Shown here: piece after piece, positions 46,691 to 57,575 of the stretch
How the letters are laid out: every line of letters begins with the position of its first letter
How positions within the stretch are numbered: the stretch's first letter is position 1
Translations under genes and position numbers: made by a program
Origin: Triatoma infestans
Taxonomy: Eukaryota > Arthropoda > Insecta > Hemiptera > Reduviidae
Length of the DNA stretch: 64,000 nucleotides
Direction of reading: 5' to 3'
Assembly: GCA_011037195.1 (NCBI GenBank)
Contig: JAAEAF010001544.1
Coordinates: 1 to 64,000 of the forward strand
Notes under the pieces: model-generated
Told to the model about the DNA's origin: nothing
Databases searched by the model: none
What the model saw: only the letters and a program-made list of their open reading frames with translations

Positions 46691-47123
46691 TATTTATAGT
46701 ATGGTGAAGTGTTGATGAAACTAGATGTTAACAGTGGAGAGACTTTCTTCTGCCATAGAACGTGTTAAAATATATTTAAAGAAAAATTATTAATAACAAA
46801 ATTAAGTAACGATTATTCAATCAAAAATATTTCACAGCACACTGATTCTTATATGTCAGAAGTAAAAAAAATGATTAATTTAGATTATCAAATCTCTTGA
46901 AAATAGCATGTGTGATGCCGAAACGTCGGGTTACTAACGAAAAAAAACTTTTTTAAAAAAAGGCCAAAATTCTTTCTTGGTTTCCTTTGCAACAATTGGA
47001 GCAAAAGTCAAACAAGTTTTCAAGAGCATACACACTTGACAGAGCTTCACTCCTAAGACTTTGAGCTACTTCAGAATCTTCGGATATAAAGGATTCAATG
47101 AATGTAAAACCTGATATTTAAAA
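46691..47123. other. Non-coding gap with a GAAACGTCGG motif
   Basis: GATGCCGAAACGTCGGGTTA at 46914-46933, followed by an A-rich stretch. No gene seen. Confidence 0.4.
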
Positions 47124-47293
47124 AACACTTGGGTTTCCGGGTTAAGTAAGAGCGACTTTCGCCCATATTGCAATAAGCTTCTTCAGAGTTGTTACACCTT
47201 GAAGAAGCTCATTGCAATATGGTTTCTGACGTCTCACTGACGTCGGTTTCTAGCAGACCATTGACGAGGTATGAACCCGGAAACTCAAGTGTT
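47124..47293. repeat. 170-bp terminal-inverted-repeat element
   Basis: AACACTTGGGTTTCCGGGTT (47124-47143) is matched inverted at 47274-47293 with one mismatch. An inner inverted pair (CCATATTGCAATAAGCTTCT, 47163-, and AGAAGCTCATTGCAATATGG, 47203-) gives a second stem. Single-sided relatives lie at 56745-56830 and 62338-62425 (GGCTCGTTGCAATATGGGCG, GGTTTCTAGCAAACCACTAA). No coding. It could be a non-autonomous element built from two inverted half-copies. Confidence 0.75.
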
Positions 47294-47319
47294 ATAATTT
47301 TATTATTATTAAAGTACTT

Positions 47320-47972
47320 TATTTAAATAAAAATAAAAATAAAAATTAGATAACAGATTCTCTTTAATTAAATGAACAAATAAGTAAAAAATTAAGAACA
47401 GAAGTACAAACATAGCAGATTAAGAAAATTAATCTATTCATACAATTTAGGAGAAGAAAAGAAAAACAAATTAATCAGACTAAAAAACTACTATTTTAGA
47501 AAAAAATAAATAAATAAATAAAGATTGGAGAACATATATATATAGTAAGTAATTATATACAATAATTAATGAAAGAAGCAGAGGTAGAAAATAAAACACA
47601 ATTTAGCAAGAGAAATCGGAAACCCAATCATGATGACAAAGCATAGCGAGCGTAAGAGGTAGACGTTGCAACTGGTTAGATAGGAATTCAACAATTTCTC
47701 CCTTTGAAAAGAGGTCTTTTAATGAGATGAAAAAGACGAACTTCAACTAACAATGGACATTCTACCAAGAAATGAAACAAATCCTCTCGTGCCTGATGAT
47801 TACATAGAGAACACATCTCACGTTCTTTCTCTATCCAATATGTGTAATTTAGATGAAGAAATTTTGCTCTTAGTTTGAATAACCTGCGAATTTCTAAAAA
47901 TGTAACTCTATGTAGAAGAGACGATATTACAAAGAACTTGTAATCAGTAATTAGTGCCTTGAATAAAAGCAA
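47320..47972 (-). pseudogene. LINE 3' end: C-terminal ORF2 remnant and tail
   Basis: The minus-strand frame 47688-47972 reads a helical LFKLRAKFLHLNYTYWIEKE segment and then CSLCNHQAREDLFHFLVECP (C-x2-C-x7-H-x4-C type), the C-terminal motif of RT-bearing LINEs. Downstream is an AT-rich 3' untranslated part ending in repeated TTTTTATTTTTATTTTTATT text near 47325-47350. Truncated at 47972, where the dispersed repeat (47975) begins. Confidence 0.75.
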
Positions 47973-47974
47973 AC

Positions 47975-48315
47975 GATCTGAATCCTTTGCCCGACATAAG
48001 TACTCCTCCGGGCGAAGAGTATCACATTTTAAGAAGATCAGAGACTATTGGCCCCTCCAGTTAACTAGGTCATTAAGGCAAGAACACAGGTCAATAGAAA
48101 AGTCTGTCATGCCAGTGTTTAAAGTAAATAAACTATTTTCTATAATTAAGGGTGCAACAATTTTCGGAGTTATGTATTCTGGAAGCGTACTGCAACAGGA
48201 CCTCCGTATTAGCCTGAATAATTCTAAGATAATTCTAATTTTTATGTAAAATATAATAATGATAATATTTATCTACAAGATTGTTAATGAATATAAACAT
48301 GTTTGTTCTTATATT
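47975..48315 (+). repeat. Second copy of the TCCTTTGCCCGACAT repeat
   Basis: Matches 34946-35800 at both ends with a roughly 460-base gap in the middle (see that entry). Frames are not conserved. It ends at AATATAAACATGTTTGTTCT, shortly before the Helitron 5' end. Confidence 0.7.
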
Positions 48316-48473
48316 ATTTTATCTATATATATAAAAATGAATGACCGTTGTATGTAATGGCGAATCACAAGAATTAATGACTCACATGTGGTCAAATTTA
48401 TATATGTTGTTGAGGCTGAGTTATAGATAGTTTTTAGTACACATCAATTAATTTTATTGGTTTCATGGATAGA

Positions 48474-50330
48474 AGATGCCCATTTTGTAATGCGAAGAAA
48501 TTTAAAAATGAATCGCCCAGTATTTGTTGTGCAAGTGGAAAAGTTAAATTGCCTGTTCTGAATCCACCACCAGAACCACTTTTAACTGGAACTACAGCAG
48601 TCAAAACACTTTCTGTTGAATATAAGAAAATATAACTCTTGCTTCCAAATGACATCGTTTGGAGCAACGAATATCATCACTGATAATTTTATGCCAACTT
48701 TCAAAGTGCAGGGATAGATCTATCATCGTGCTGGATCCCTTCTTCCACTTCCAGAAAATGATTATAAATTTCTACATTTATTTTATGGGAGATAATGATA
48801 TTCAAATTGATCAAAGATGTACAATTCATAATGAAGTAAAACGAGAAATTGTTGCTTCATTACAAGATTTATTCCAACAACACAAGCATTAATTCGATTA
48901 TTCAAAACTGCTTTGAACAGAATGACATCAGATGAATACAACGTCGTAATTAAAGCTGATCAAGTACCAACTGGCCAACATGAAAGGCGGTACAATGCTC
49001 TAACAATCAACGAAGTTGCCATTGTGATTGCTGGCGAACAATTTGAGCCACGAGATTTTGTTCTGCAACGGAGAAGTGAGCAGCTACAACGTGTAAATGA
49101 AGCTTATAGATCTTACGACGCTCTGCAATATCACACCAAATTCTGGCAAGGCGAAGATGGCTACCACTTCAACATCAAACAAGTAAATTCAGTACAGGTT
49201 TATTAGTCTACTATCATTTTTTCATATATCTTCTATATATAAAAATGTTCTATACTAATATCAATAATAAATCATTATTGATTGTGGTGAGAAACGAACA
49301 AGAAAGTAACTGCTATGAATTACTATTCATATAGAATCATGACGAGAAATAATGCCATTACCATATCCTGAAATGCCGTTAACTGTTCCATCAATACATC
49401 GTAGACATGTATGCGAAAATTGAGACTGAAAGATTATTCGTCTAAATCAAACGAAATTAAGATCTGAAGAATACATCCATTTACGCGACGCATTAAATAA
49501 TGATGGTAATGTTAATGAAACAGGAAGACTGACTACCAGCAACATTCACAGGTAGCCCTAGGCACATGCAAGAGTATGCTCAAGATGCAATGTCATTGGT
49601 TCGAAAATATGGTCGTCCCGATCTATTTATTACATTCACCTGCAATCCGAATGGGACGAGATTAAACAAAATTTATTCGAAGAACAATCACATCAGATCG
49701 CCCTGATATAACCGCACGAGTTTTCAAGCTAAAGTTGAAATCTGTCATGGATTTCATCAATAAATATCATGTTTTTGTTGGATGTACTCCATCTACCGGA
49801 TGGCAAAAAAGACAATTGCACATGCACACATTTTAGTTTGGTTGATAGAAAAAATTACACCAGAACAAATAGAAGATATCATTTCTGCCAAGATACCCGA
49901 TTCAGAGGACGATCCACAGTTAAGAGATGTTGTGACTAAAAATATGATTCATAGCCCATATGGTACTATCAACCCTAAATCGCCGTGCATGTCAGATGGA
50001 TATGTACAAAAAAATACCCAAGGGAATTGATATCCGAAACTATTACTGGAAATGACGGTTATCCATTATATCGTCGACGTTGAACTGAAGGCAATGGTAA
50101 ATCATTTAACTTAAATATTAGAGGCAACATCATTGAAGTTAACCGTTGGATTGTACCATATTGTCCATTATTATCAAAAACAAATAGACTCATATCAATG
50201 TAGAGTACTGCAATTCGGTAAAATCAATAAAATATATTTGCTAATTGTCAACAAAGGAAGTGATATGGCTGTATTTGGAATGACAAATGCCATGCACCAA
50301 TTGATGAAATAAGTAATTATCAAATGACGC
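48474..50330 (+). pseudogene. Helitron Rep protein, N-terminal and HUH region (broken)
   Basis: Pieces in order: MDRRCPFCNAKKFKNE and CCASGKVKLPVLNPPPEPLL (48474-), MPTFKVQ..IYHRAGSLLP-like text (48690-), DEYNVVIKADQVPTGQHERR and LQYHTKFWQGEDGYHF (48913-49206), HLRDALNNDGNVNETGRLTT (49479-), GRPDLFITFTCNP (49610-), AHAHILVWLIEKITPEQIED (49782-, the HxH replication motif) and TKNMIHSPYGTINPKSPCMS. The text then runs to the KYI..VNKGSDMAVFGMTNA region near 50225-50285. At least six frameshifts or stops. The catalytic Tyr region is too damaged to judge. Confidence 0.88.
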
Positions 50331-50334
50331 GCAA

Positions 50335-50705
50335 TATTGGCTGCCAAAAATGTTGACGTAATGACATCAACATTAAACTTCAAAATATAATGCCTGGAGA
50401 AACATTTAAATTCAAATAAATAGATACTGTTATGAATCAGTTAATTATACCATTGAATTTTAAACTAACTTGATTTGCCAGGTTTGCCACCTCACATTCT
50501 GCATTTGAAAGTTGTGCTCCAATTATCCTTCTGAGAAACATCGACCCTCCACGTCTCTGCAATGGAACTAGTCTTGCCGTGAAAAAAATAATGAATAATT
50601 TTTTAGAAGCAGCCTCTTTAATTGGCAAATTCAAAGGTGAAAACATTCTACTGCCCCGCATCCCCACGAGACCTGCAGAAACACCTTTTGAGTTTAAACG
50701 ATTGC
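50335..50705 (+). pseudogene. Helitron helicase C-terminal part, left of the LINE
   Basis: After the Rep text, sequence jumps at about 50330-50340 directly to RAILAAKNVDV, ASTLN..., the SLDLPGLPPHILHLKV region (50465-) and IILLRNIDPPRLCNG, KKIMNNFLEAASLIGKFKGE and LLPRIPTRPAETPFEFKRL. These belong to the end of the Pif1-type helicase. Rep-to-helicase linker and helicase motifs I to about IV are therefore missing, an internal deletion of perhaps 2-3 kb. The frame is broken twice. Confidence 0.85.
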
Positions 50706-51155
50706 GGTCCCTAAACAACCCTGTGACTGGTGGAAAGCTTAGGCGATTCCAGTTACGGGGTTGGAGCCAACCCGAGCGTCCACGCCGCAGGGACTAGACA
50801 ACGTGCTTTGCACGGCTAATCGGGCTCTGGCGGCAGACACCACTGCGGAGCTACACAACATTTACTCTGCATCCGCCGGGTAACATGTTCACTTACACCA
50901 CAGACACACTAGCGATCTCACGCCGCCCTGACGGGGCCCATTCTTGGGCCTCCGAAAACAGGTCTTTACTTCAGAGAGTCTATTTGGACATTGGAGGACC
51001 TGGGGCGGATGTGGGGGAGCGACTCACACGCTGGAGATTCGTCCAGGTACCTGTAGTGTAGGGACCTGGTGAGGAAACAGCAAACACCATACAGTTCAAC
51101 ACCACACTTACATATATTTCACTAACACTATATCCCCCCTTTCAAATTCTAAAAT
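50706..51155 (+). promoter_or_regulatory. 5' leader of the retrotransposon
   Basis: About 450 GC-rich bases from the insertion point to the ORF1 ATG. Starts GGTCCCTAAACAACCCTGTG. Full-length non-LTR elements carry an internal promoter here; I see no specific motif that fixes it. It contains no open frame of note. Confidence 0.55.
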
Positions 51156-52076
51156 ATGGAAGAACAAATAAAGAAAGGCCCTCAGTCCGTGGCAAATGAG
51201 GGTGCGAAAATCACCACGAAGGTCTCCGGTGTTGTTGAGGAACAAGGCACACCGGTAGTCATGGCTACTTGTTCCACCAATAAAGATGTTGTAGGTGAGT
51301 TTAGTGGGGGCGCATCCTCGAGGCAGGAAACTGCCGGGAACCTCCCGGCTTCTCCTTTGAGAGGCCTGGAGAGGGGTGCCTCCACAGAGAGTTTAAATAA
51401 GAGTATCGAGGAGCTTTTGCTGGCCTCCCCTGGTCGAAGCGAGGGGAGCGCTGAAAGGCGGACCCCGAGTGAGACCAAAACAAGGGAATCCAGCAAAAAG
51501 AGAAAGAAGAAGAAGAAGAAGGGTGCGGAGGAGACGCCAGAAAGCGTCCCCGAGGCTAAACGCCCGAAAGTGGAGAAGGCCAAGAAGCCACAAGTCGCCG
51601 TGGTCAGAGCAGATGGTGAAGTGATGACCGAGGACGACGCGGAGTACGTCAGAGCACAACTTGTGGGTGCTCTGGATGATACTGGGAGTAGGAAGGGCAC
51701 CCCCGATGAAGGTTGGTGGCCACAATTTGAGGAGTCCGGCGTGGTAGGTGAGGGCATGTTCCTTATCACTTGCGGCGATGAGAGGACCAGGGCATGGACA
51801 GCCAGGCAGGCTATCACACCCAGAGGTGACATCCAGTATGTTATGTTGGAGGGAGAGGACATCCCAAAGATGATTAGGGTATCAGTTTGGGTGCCAGGCA
51901 AGAGGTGTCCGTTGGAGAGATTCTCGGAACGCTTGGCAGGGCAAAATCCTGGTCTGCGTACCGATCTTTGGAGAGTGCTCAGCTCCTTCGAGAAAGATAA
52001 AAGTATGTGGATAGTTTTCTTTATAGATCCCCATTCACTCCGGATTCTAGGAGAAGGAGTGGAGGCCTTACTATGA
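51156..52076 (+). CDS. Retrotransposon ORF1 protein (306 aa, intact)
   Basis: Open from MEEQIKKGPQSVANEGAK to the TGA after VEALL. Residues 1-105 are Ser/Thr/Glu-rich; a strongly basic patch (ESSKKRKKKKKKGAEE) at about 108-125 could act as nuclear-localisation or RNA-binding segment. Residues about 150-305 (RADGEVMTEDDAEYVRAQLV, GMFLITCGDERTRAWTARQA, MIRVSVWVPGK, RTDLWRVLSSF, WIVFFIDPHSLRIL) match in order the C-terminal domain of the 384-aa protein at 23104-24258. ORF1 proteins of this kind bind element RNA to form the RNP. The CCHC knuckles common in R1/I ORF1 proteins are not visible. Confidence 0.85.
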   Translation: MEEQIKKGPQSVANEGAKITTKVSGVVEEQGTPVVMATCSTNKDVVGEFSGGASSRQETAGNLPASPLRGLERGASTESLNKSIEELLLASPGRSEGSAERRTPSETKTRESSKKRKKKKKKGAEETPESVPEAKRPKVEKAKKPQVAVVRADGEVMTEDDAEYVRAQLVGALDDTGSRKGTPDEGWWPQFEESGVVGEGMFLITCGDERTRAWTARQAITPRGDIQYVMLEGEDIPKMIRVSVWVPGKRCPLERFSERLAGQNPGLRTDLWRVLSSFEKDKSMWIVFFIDPHSLRILGEGVEALL

Positions 52077-52157
52077 GTTGACACGGATTACCTTCAAAAG
52101 GAAGGAGGAGAAGCAACGAGGCCAGTCTGGCAAGGAGGAGAGTGAAGGAAAGTAACT

Positions 52158-55100
52158 ATGTTCTGTGGGTACCAATATAATACACACAGGAACAGGGAAG
52201 TTGTAGCGGAGATGGCTGAAGTCATAAGGGACACACCCTTAATGGTAGGTTTAATTCAGGAGCCCTATACCATCCGAGGCAGTGTGGTTGGATGGGGTGG
52301 TATGGGGTTGAGAACATTTTATGATTGTGGAGTAGATAGGCCCAGGACTTCTGTCCTGGTGTCTAAGCATATGGAGTGTTCAATGTTAAGAGAGTTCTGT
52401 TCTAGAGAGCTGACGGTAGTTTCGATTAGAATAGGAGAGGCAGTAGGCAGACTGGTTTTGGCATCGGCCTCCCTACCCTATGATTCAGAGGAGCCACCAC
52501 CTAGTCAGGAAGTGGAGCGTTTGGTGGAGTGGTGTGAAAAGGAGAACCTGCCATTGCTGGTCGGATTCGATGCCAACTCACACAACACGCTGTGGGGAAG
52601 CAGCGACACCAACGGCGCGGGGTGACACTGGCGGAGTTTTTGGTAAGTAGAAACCTTTTTCTTTTAAATAAAGGTAAGAAACCTACCTTTGTTATTAGGA
52701 ACAGGGAAGAAGTTATAGATATAACGGTGGCTTCCAGGCAATTTCTGTCGTGGATGACAGGTTGGGAGGTTATGGATGACTGGACGTTGTCTGATCATAG
52801 AGGTATTAGAATCACCCTGCGTCTTGGGATGGGAGAGGTGAAGAAGTTTCGAAATCCGAGGAGAACTGACTGGGGCAGTTTTGCCTCGGCCTTGGGAAAT
52901 GATAGGTTAGGTCCGGGTAGACCGCCAGTTGAGGGGGAAGACCTGGATCAGAGAGTGGATCGCACGATTGTTCGTGCATATGAGACTTCATGCCCTGAGC
53001 ATGAGGTATTGCATAGGAAGGTCCAGTGGTGGACGGTCCGACTAACTGCCTTAAATAGACAGATGAGGCGGCTAAGGAGAAAGGCTAGGGGGAGTAATGC
53101 GGAGGAGGATTGGGAACGGTTCATTGAGACCAAGCGAGAGTATAAAAGGGAGATTCGGAGAACGAAGAGAGACTCTTGGAGGACCTTCTGCGAAACCTTG
53201 GAGGGGGAACAGGAGGTAAACCGGGTCTTTAGGTTTTCAGGCAAGAGCGGGGAGATGTCGTTGGACAGTATTAGGAGGCCTGACGGACAGATCACTTATA
53301 ACCATAATGAGGTGTTACGGGTGATGCTGGATAGACATTTACCGGATAATGTGGAGTATGTTGGAGAGTGCGCAGGTGTTTCACCCGTTGTACAGGGAGT
53401 AAATTTACAGGGTAAGGAGTTGGCAGTAAAGTGGTTACTTTAAGGAGGGCGAGTTGGGTATTCGCTACATTTAGTAAATTCAAGTCGCCGGGTATGGATG
53501 GTCTGTACCCGGTGCTGATTCAGGAAGGTTGGAACATGTTCGGTAGTACATGGGTAGAAATACTGAGAGATAGCGTCAGTTCGGGCTATATCCCTCGGGC
53601 TTGGAGAGTTAGTAGGGTCGCGTTCATTCCCAAACCGGGAAAGTTGGACTATGTAGACTCTAAAGCTTATAGGCCATTCAGCCTGGCGTCCTTCATGTTG
53701 AAGGGCTTAGAGAGGCTTGTGGACCTTTTCTTAATGGAGGATTGCGACATAAAGAGTACCTTCCATGGGAATCAGCATGCCTATTTGGCGGCAAGGTCAA
53801 CGGAGACTGCGCTCCATAATTTGGTGGGGAGAATTGAATGTACGTTGGAGTCTAGAGAGTACGCGCTGGGATGCTTCTTCGATATTGAGGGGGCTTTCGA
53901 CAGCGTGGCCCATGATAGAATTAGAGTGTTATTGGAGGAGAGGGGTGTGAATGGGACCCTGGTTAGATGGATAGGCAACCTCCTGACTTCGAGGATTGTC
54001 TATTCTCGTTTGGGAGTTGCGGAGAGAAGGGTGAAAGCCAGTAGGGCCTTTCCCCAAGGTGGGAGTTTGTCACCTCATTTGTGGTGCCTCATCGTTGATG
54101 AGCTACTTTGGGAGATGAACCGTAGGGGATTTTACCTGCATATGTATTCCGATGATGGGTATTCCTAATCACAGGGAAGCATCTGAGTGTGGTGAGTGAC
54201 TTGATGCAGTCGGCGTTATCTTACGTGGAGCAGTGGTGTAGGAACTATGGCTTGTCCGTTAACCCGGACAAAAGTTCTTTAGTTCTATTTACTAGGAAGA
54301 GGAAATTGGAAGGGTTTAGGAGACCTAGGCTCTTCGGTAAGGAATTGCAAATTAGCAATGAGGTTAAATATTTGGGGGTCCTCATCAACAATAAGTTGAA
54401 TTGGCGGGCCCACATTGAGCATATTTGTGAGAAGGGGCAGAAGGTTTTCTGGCAGTATAGGAGATTAGCGGTTATGACCTGGGGAGTTAATCCCCGAGGT
54501 GTCCATTGGATTTATGAAAAGTTGGCGAAGCCAAGGATGCTGTATGCAGCTGTGGTGTGGTGGTCTGGCTCCTTGGTGGGGAGGAATAGCAAAAAGCTGT
54601 TGGGAGTACAGCGTACGGCCTGTTTGGCTATTACTGGCGCGATGAGAACGACACCGACGGTGGCATTAGAGATGCTGCTGGGGCTAATCCCCCTTCAGTA
54701 TGTGGTAGTGGGAGAGGCAATGAAAGGGTACCTCAGAATGAGGTGCAAGGGAGAATGGGTGAGAACCTTCCGGGGATCACACTAGGATCGAGGACAAAAT
54801 TTGGCGAGTAAACCGATTTTTGCTATCCAAACTTGATGAGACGAGCAAGAAATGGGGATTTGAGAGAGATTATGAGATTACGATTGGCAGTATAGGGGAT
54901 GATAACCTCACGAGGCCAACGGAGCCGGGCAGCGGTATTATTCGCTGCTATTCAGATGGCTCTAGGCAGGAGGGTACTGGCCTGTCGGGGGCGGGAGCAT
55001 GGTTTCAGGAGTTGGATAGAGGGAGTTCGGTGGCCTTGGGTGGTTTGGCCACTGTTTTCCAGTCTGAGGTGGTGGGCATCATTGAATGCTGCCACCTTGT

Positions 55101-55793
55101 GGGGGAGTGGCTAGGAGAGTTTAAGGAAGTGCGGATCTTCTCCGATAGTCAAGCCGCACTAAGGGCTTTGAGTAAGCCTTGGTGGAGTTCGAAATTAGTG
55201 GGAGAATGTAGGAGAAGGCTTAACGCTTTGGCTCGGAGGGGTAAGGTGCATCTCTATTGGATACCCGGACATACGGGTATAGAGGGCAATGAAGGGCGGA
55301 TCGGCTGGCCAGGGAGGGATCATCATTACCATTTTGTGGTCCTGAACCAGCCCTGGCCGTTACAAAGACGTTTCGCGACAAACAGATTAGACTTTGGGAG
55401 ACGAGAGCTTTGGAGAAACGCTGGGGGGACACGCAGGGGTGCCTCCAAGCTAAAAGATTTATAAAGGCAAGCAAGCAGGGAACTTCGGAGTATCTCCTGT
55501 CTCTTAGTAGGACGGGTTTGAGGACCTTGGTAGGGATAGTGACTGGACACACTTGGGTGTCCAGTCACTCTTTTAACATAGGGAAGACGCGGAGTCCGGT
55601 TTGTCAGAACTGTGATGACGGAGCTAGGGAAACGGTGTATCACTACTTATGTCAGTGTTCCCGTTTCGCTGGAACTAGGTTTCGTATATTTGGGAGGACA
55701 CCACTCTCGCAGGATTGTCTAGGCGAGTTGGAGTTTAGGGATATCTTGAGATATTGTAGATTAACCGGCAAGTTACCGGAGGAGACTAGTTAA
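52158..55793 (+). pseudogene. Retrotransposon ORF2: endonuclease, reverse transcriptase, RNase H
   Basis: Five single-base frame changes divide it: near 52617, 53437, 54158, 54775-54815 and 55290. Endonuclease (52158-52840): LIQEPYTIRG, LVGFDANSHNTLWGSSDTNG and DWTLSDHRGI. Reverse transcriptase (53431-54785): KFKSPGMDGLYP, AYRPFSLASFMLKGLERL, FDIEGAFDSV (motif A Asp), AFPQGGSLSPHLWCL, MYSDDGY (motif C with Ser for the usual Ala), LSVNPDKSSL, VKYLGVLI. RNase H (54820-55340): CYSDGSRQEG, FQSEVVGIIEC, IFSDSQAALRAL, YWIPGHTGIEGNE. C-terminus: GHTWVSSHSF, CQNCDDGARETVYHYLCQCS. All catalytic motifs remain readable; only the frame is broken. Nicks target DNA and copies element RNA in target-primed reverse transcription. 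Confidence 0.93.
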
Positions 55794-55875
55794 GGGGTTA
55801 CGGGGGGTATTGGGGGGATAAAAGCCACATAGGCTTAGGTCTCGCGCCTTTGGGCACCCGTTTTCGATAATAATG

Positions 55876-56080
55876 AACGATTACAGTTTCCGGTACGACT
55901 CGCTTTTGCTATGACCATCAACATGCACAAGGCCAATCACTTAAAGTATGGGGATTAAATTTGGAAAACCCATGTTTTACACCTGGTCAACTGCATGTAG
56001 CTTGAGGCAAATCTTCCGTATTGTATATATTTGTCCCACAAGGCAGAATTATAAATATTGTGCATCAAAAAGCATTGCAA
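55876..56080 (+). pseudogene. Helitron helicase C-terminal part, right of the LINE
   Basis: Resumes exactly where the left part stops: (KRL)QFPVRLAFAMTIN, then HKANHLKYGGLNLENPCFTP, GQLHVA.G and GKSSVLYIFVPQG, the last helicase motifs (usually AMTINKAQGQ...). It ends near KALQ. Joining left and right parts across the 9-bp duplication restores continuity apart from frameshifts, which proves the nested insertion. Confidence 0.9.
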
Positions 56081-56225
56081 TAAGAAAAGTAATTAAAGTA
56101 ACTTTTTTATTCGAAAAGTATTACATCAAAATATTATTTTTAACAAAATATATGCATTTTTTCTGTAAATTTTATTTCATTCAATTTTTTTGTTTTAATT
56201 AACTCTTATTATGTTTCAATAAATA

Positions 56226-56740
56226 TCTATGTACATAAAAATCAGCATCCGTATGTTTGTGTCCGCAAAACTGGAAAAGTAGCCGATGGATTGACTGGAA
56301 ATTGTTACACAACGTTGCATTTCCATATAAGTGTGCTTATATATACTTTTTATTCCGAAGATCTCGCGAAAGCGGCAAATTCCGAGCGTCTCGCGAGGCT
56401 AGCAGAAATAGACAGACGCAGATGCGTTGCAATCATGGCGCGTTCTCTAAACCTCTTTCTTAACTACTTGATAAGTACCTCTCACTGCCACCCGTCTCGA
56501 AGAACTTCACACTAGTCTCGCGCAGTTTAGTAGGCAAGGTATTCCAAAGCATCGAAACAAATTATCAAAATCACGCATGATTAAGCGGAAGAGCCACTCT
56601 AGCGACTTTTACACAATTGAAAATTTAAAAAATTATTGGTTTTTCTTCTTTATACAAAAGTAAAAAGGCAAAATATGATCTTTTAGCTATCCGCAGCTAT
56701 GCCAAAGGTCATTGCCTTATTTGTTTTCAAGGTATAACGA
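56226..56740 (+). other. Helitron-like 5' end and decayed N-terminal text
   Basis: TCTATGTACATAAAAATCAG (56226) followed by GTATGTTTGTGTCCGCAAAA and CTGGAAAAGTAGCCGATGGA resembles a Helitron 5' terminus, separate from the one at 48328. A frame at 56291-56515 has the RLARLAEIDRRRCVAIMARS motif-like stretch. No Rep domain follows. Weak call. Confidence 0.35.
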
Positions 56741-57480
56741 CCCGGGAGAGGCTCTTTGCTCTCATGGGCGAAACGTCGGTTTTAGCAAACCACTGACGCG
56801 TCTCAAATTGGAAGTCCTAGTGTTTTTCAAAGAAAAATATATTATTAACATTCAAATTGTAAAAAAAACGTAGCGGGAACTGTTTATAATCTCAATTATT
56901 TCTTTTTAAATATTTTACGAATCTTCTGTAATCTTTACCCGCAACCGGTGGAGAGTTCCCGGAAATAAATAGACGATCAAACTCGAAACTAGGTTGAACT
57001 TTTTTACACATATTGGATTTTTTTAGCAACACATTCTCGTCAACTCAACATTTTCATAAAAAGAAGATACTTAACTTACAGTCACACTGAATTCTGCGTA
57101 CAGCTTTATAATGCTTCCATAAAAATAGGGAAAAACACTTCACATATACTTTGCGAGAAATATGGTCACTGAAGTTTAGCCAAAATATATTCACCAAATA
57201 TCACCTCTGCAAACTGTTTGCGATCGCAATATTCCTTCTGCAACAGTAATTGAAGTTAAAAATTAGAAGTATAAAGATTAAAACTGTGTTAAATCTGTGT
57301 ATTTATAGTGTAAATAGCAATAAATTTAAAAAATAGTGTCGAAGTAAAACGCTTGAATACACAAATTTAACTAAATTGTGGGTAAATGTTTAGTGATCGA
57401 TATTAACAATGTTAGCATCAAATAGTTAGCTTCTGACTTAGTTATGGTTTTGAATGCTACAGATAGTCTGGTACACAACC
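56741..57480. other. Non-coding region with a half-copy of the TIR element
   Basis: 56745-56830 holds GAGAGGCTCTTTGCTCTCAT, GGGCGAAACGTCGGTTTTAG, CAAACCACTGACGCGTCTCA, the one-sided relative of 47124-47293. The rest (to 57480) is AT-rich without features. Confidence 0.5.
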
Positions 57481-57575
57481 ACTAGAAGGAATCTTACACT
57501 TGGATGGTACTGACTATAGCAATTTCCAGTGCAAAATCAATATTATGTGGTTGTGGTTGGTCCGCAGAGCTGGAA

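Larger units (their letters stand above)
50706..55875 (+). mobile_element. Near full-length non-LTR retrotransposon (EN-RT-RNase H)
   Basis: Flanked by AACGATTGC (50697-50705) and AACGATTAC (55876-55884), a 9-bp duplication of Helitron helicase sequence with one later change. GC content is clearly higher than the surrounding DNA. Layout: GC-rich 5' leader (50706-51155), ORF1 (51156-52076), 80-base gap, ORF2 (52158-55793, five single-base frame changes), 3' region of about 80 bases ending GATAATAATG without poly(A). The domain order endonuclease, reverse transcriptase, RNase H, C-x2-C motif fits the I/R1 superfamily. About 5.17 kb, the expected full length. Confidence 0.9.
48328..56200 (+). 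mobile_element. Helitron (decayed), interrupted by a LINE
   Basis: The left end TCTATATATATAAAAATGAA (48328) is the typical 5' terminus of animal Helitrons. Rep and helicase coding follow on the plus strand in many frames (48474-50330, 50335-50696, 55885-56080). The helicase part is split by the retrotransposon at 50706-55875. The right end is not certain: no clear CTRR terminus with hairpin was found, and I place it loosely at about 56200, before another Helitron-like start at 56226. An inner TCTATATATAAAAATGTTC at 49235 is a second 5'-end-like motif. Confidence 0.8.

Noticed and set aside
51182..52084. 300-codon open frame on the minus strand
   Set aside because: It is the exact antisense shadow of the retrotransposon ORF1, and its composition is that of reversed Ser/Lys-rich coding.
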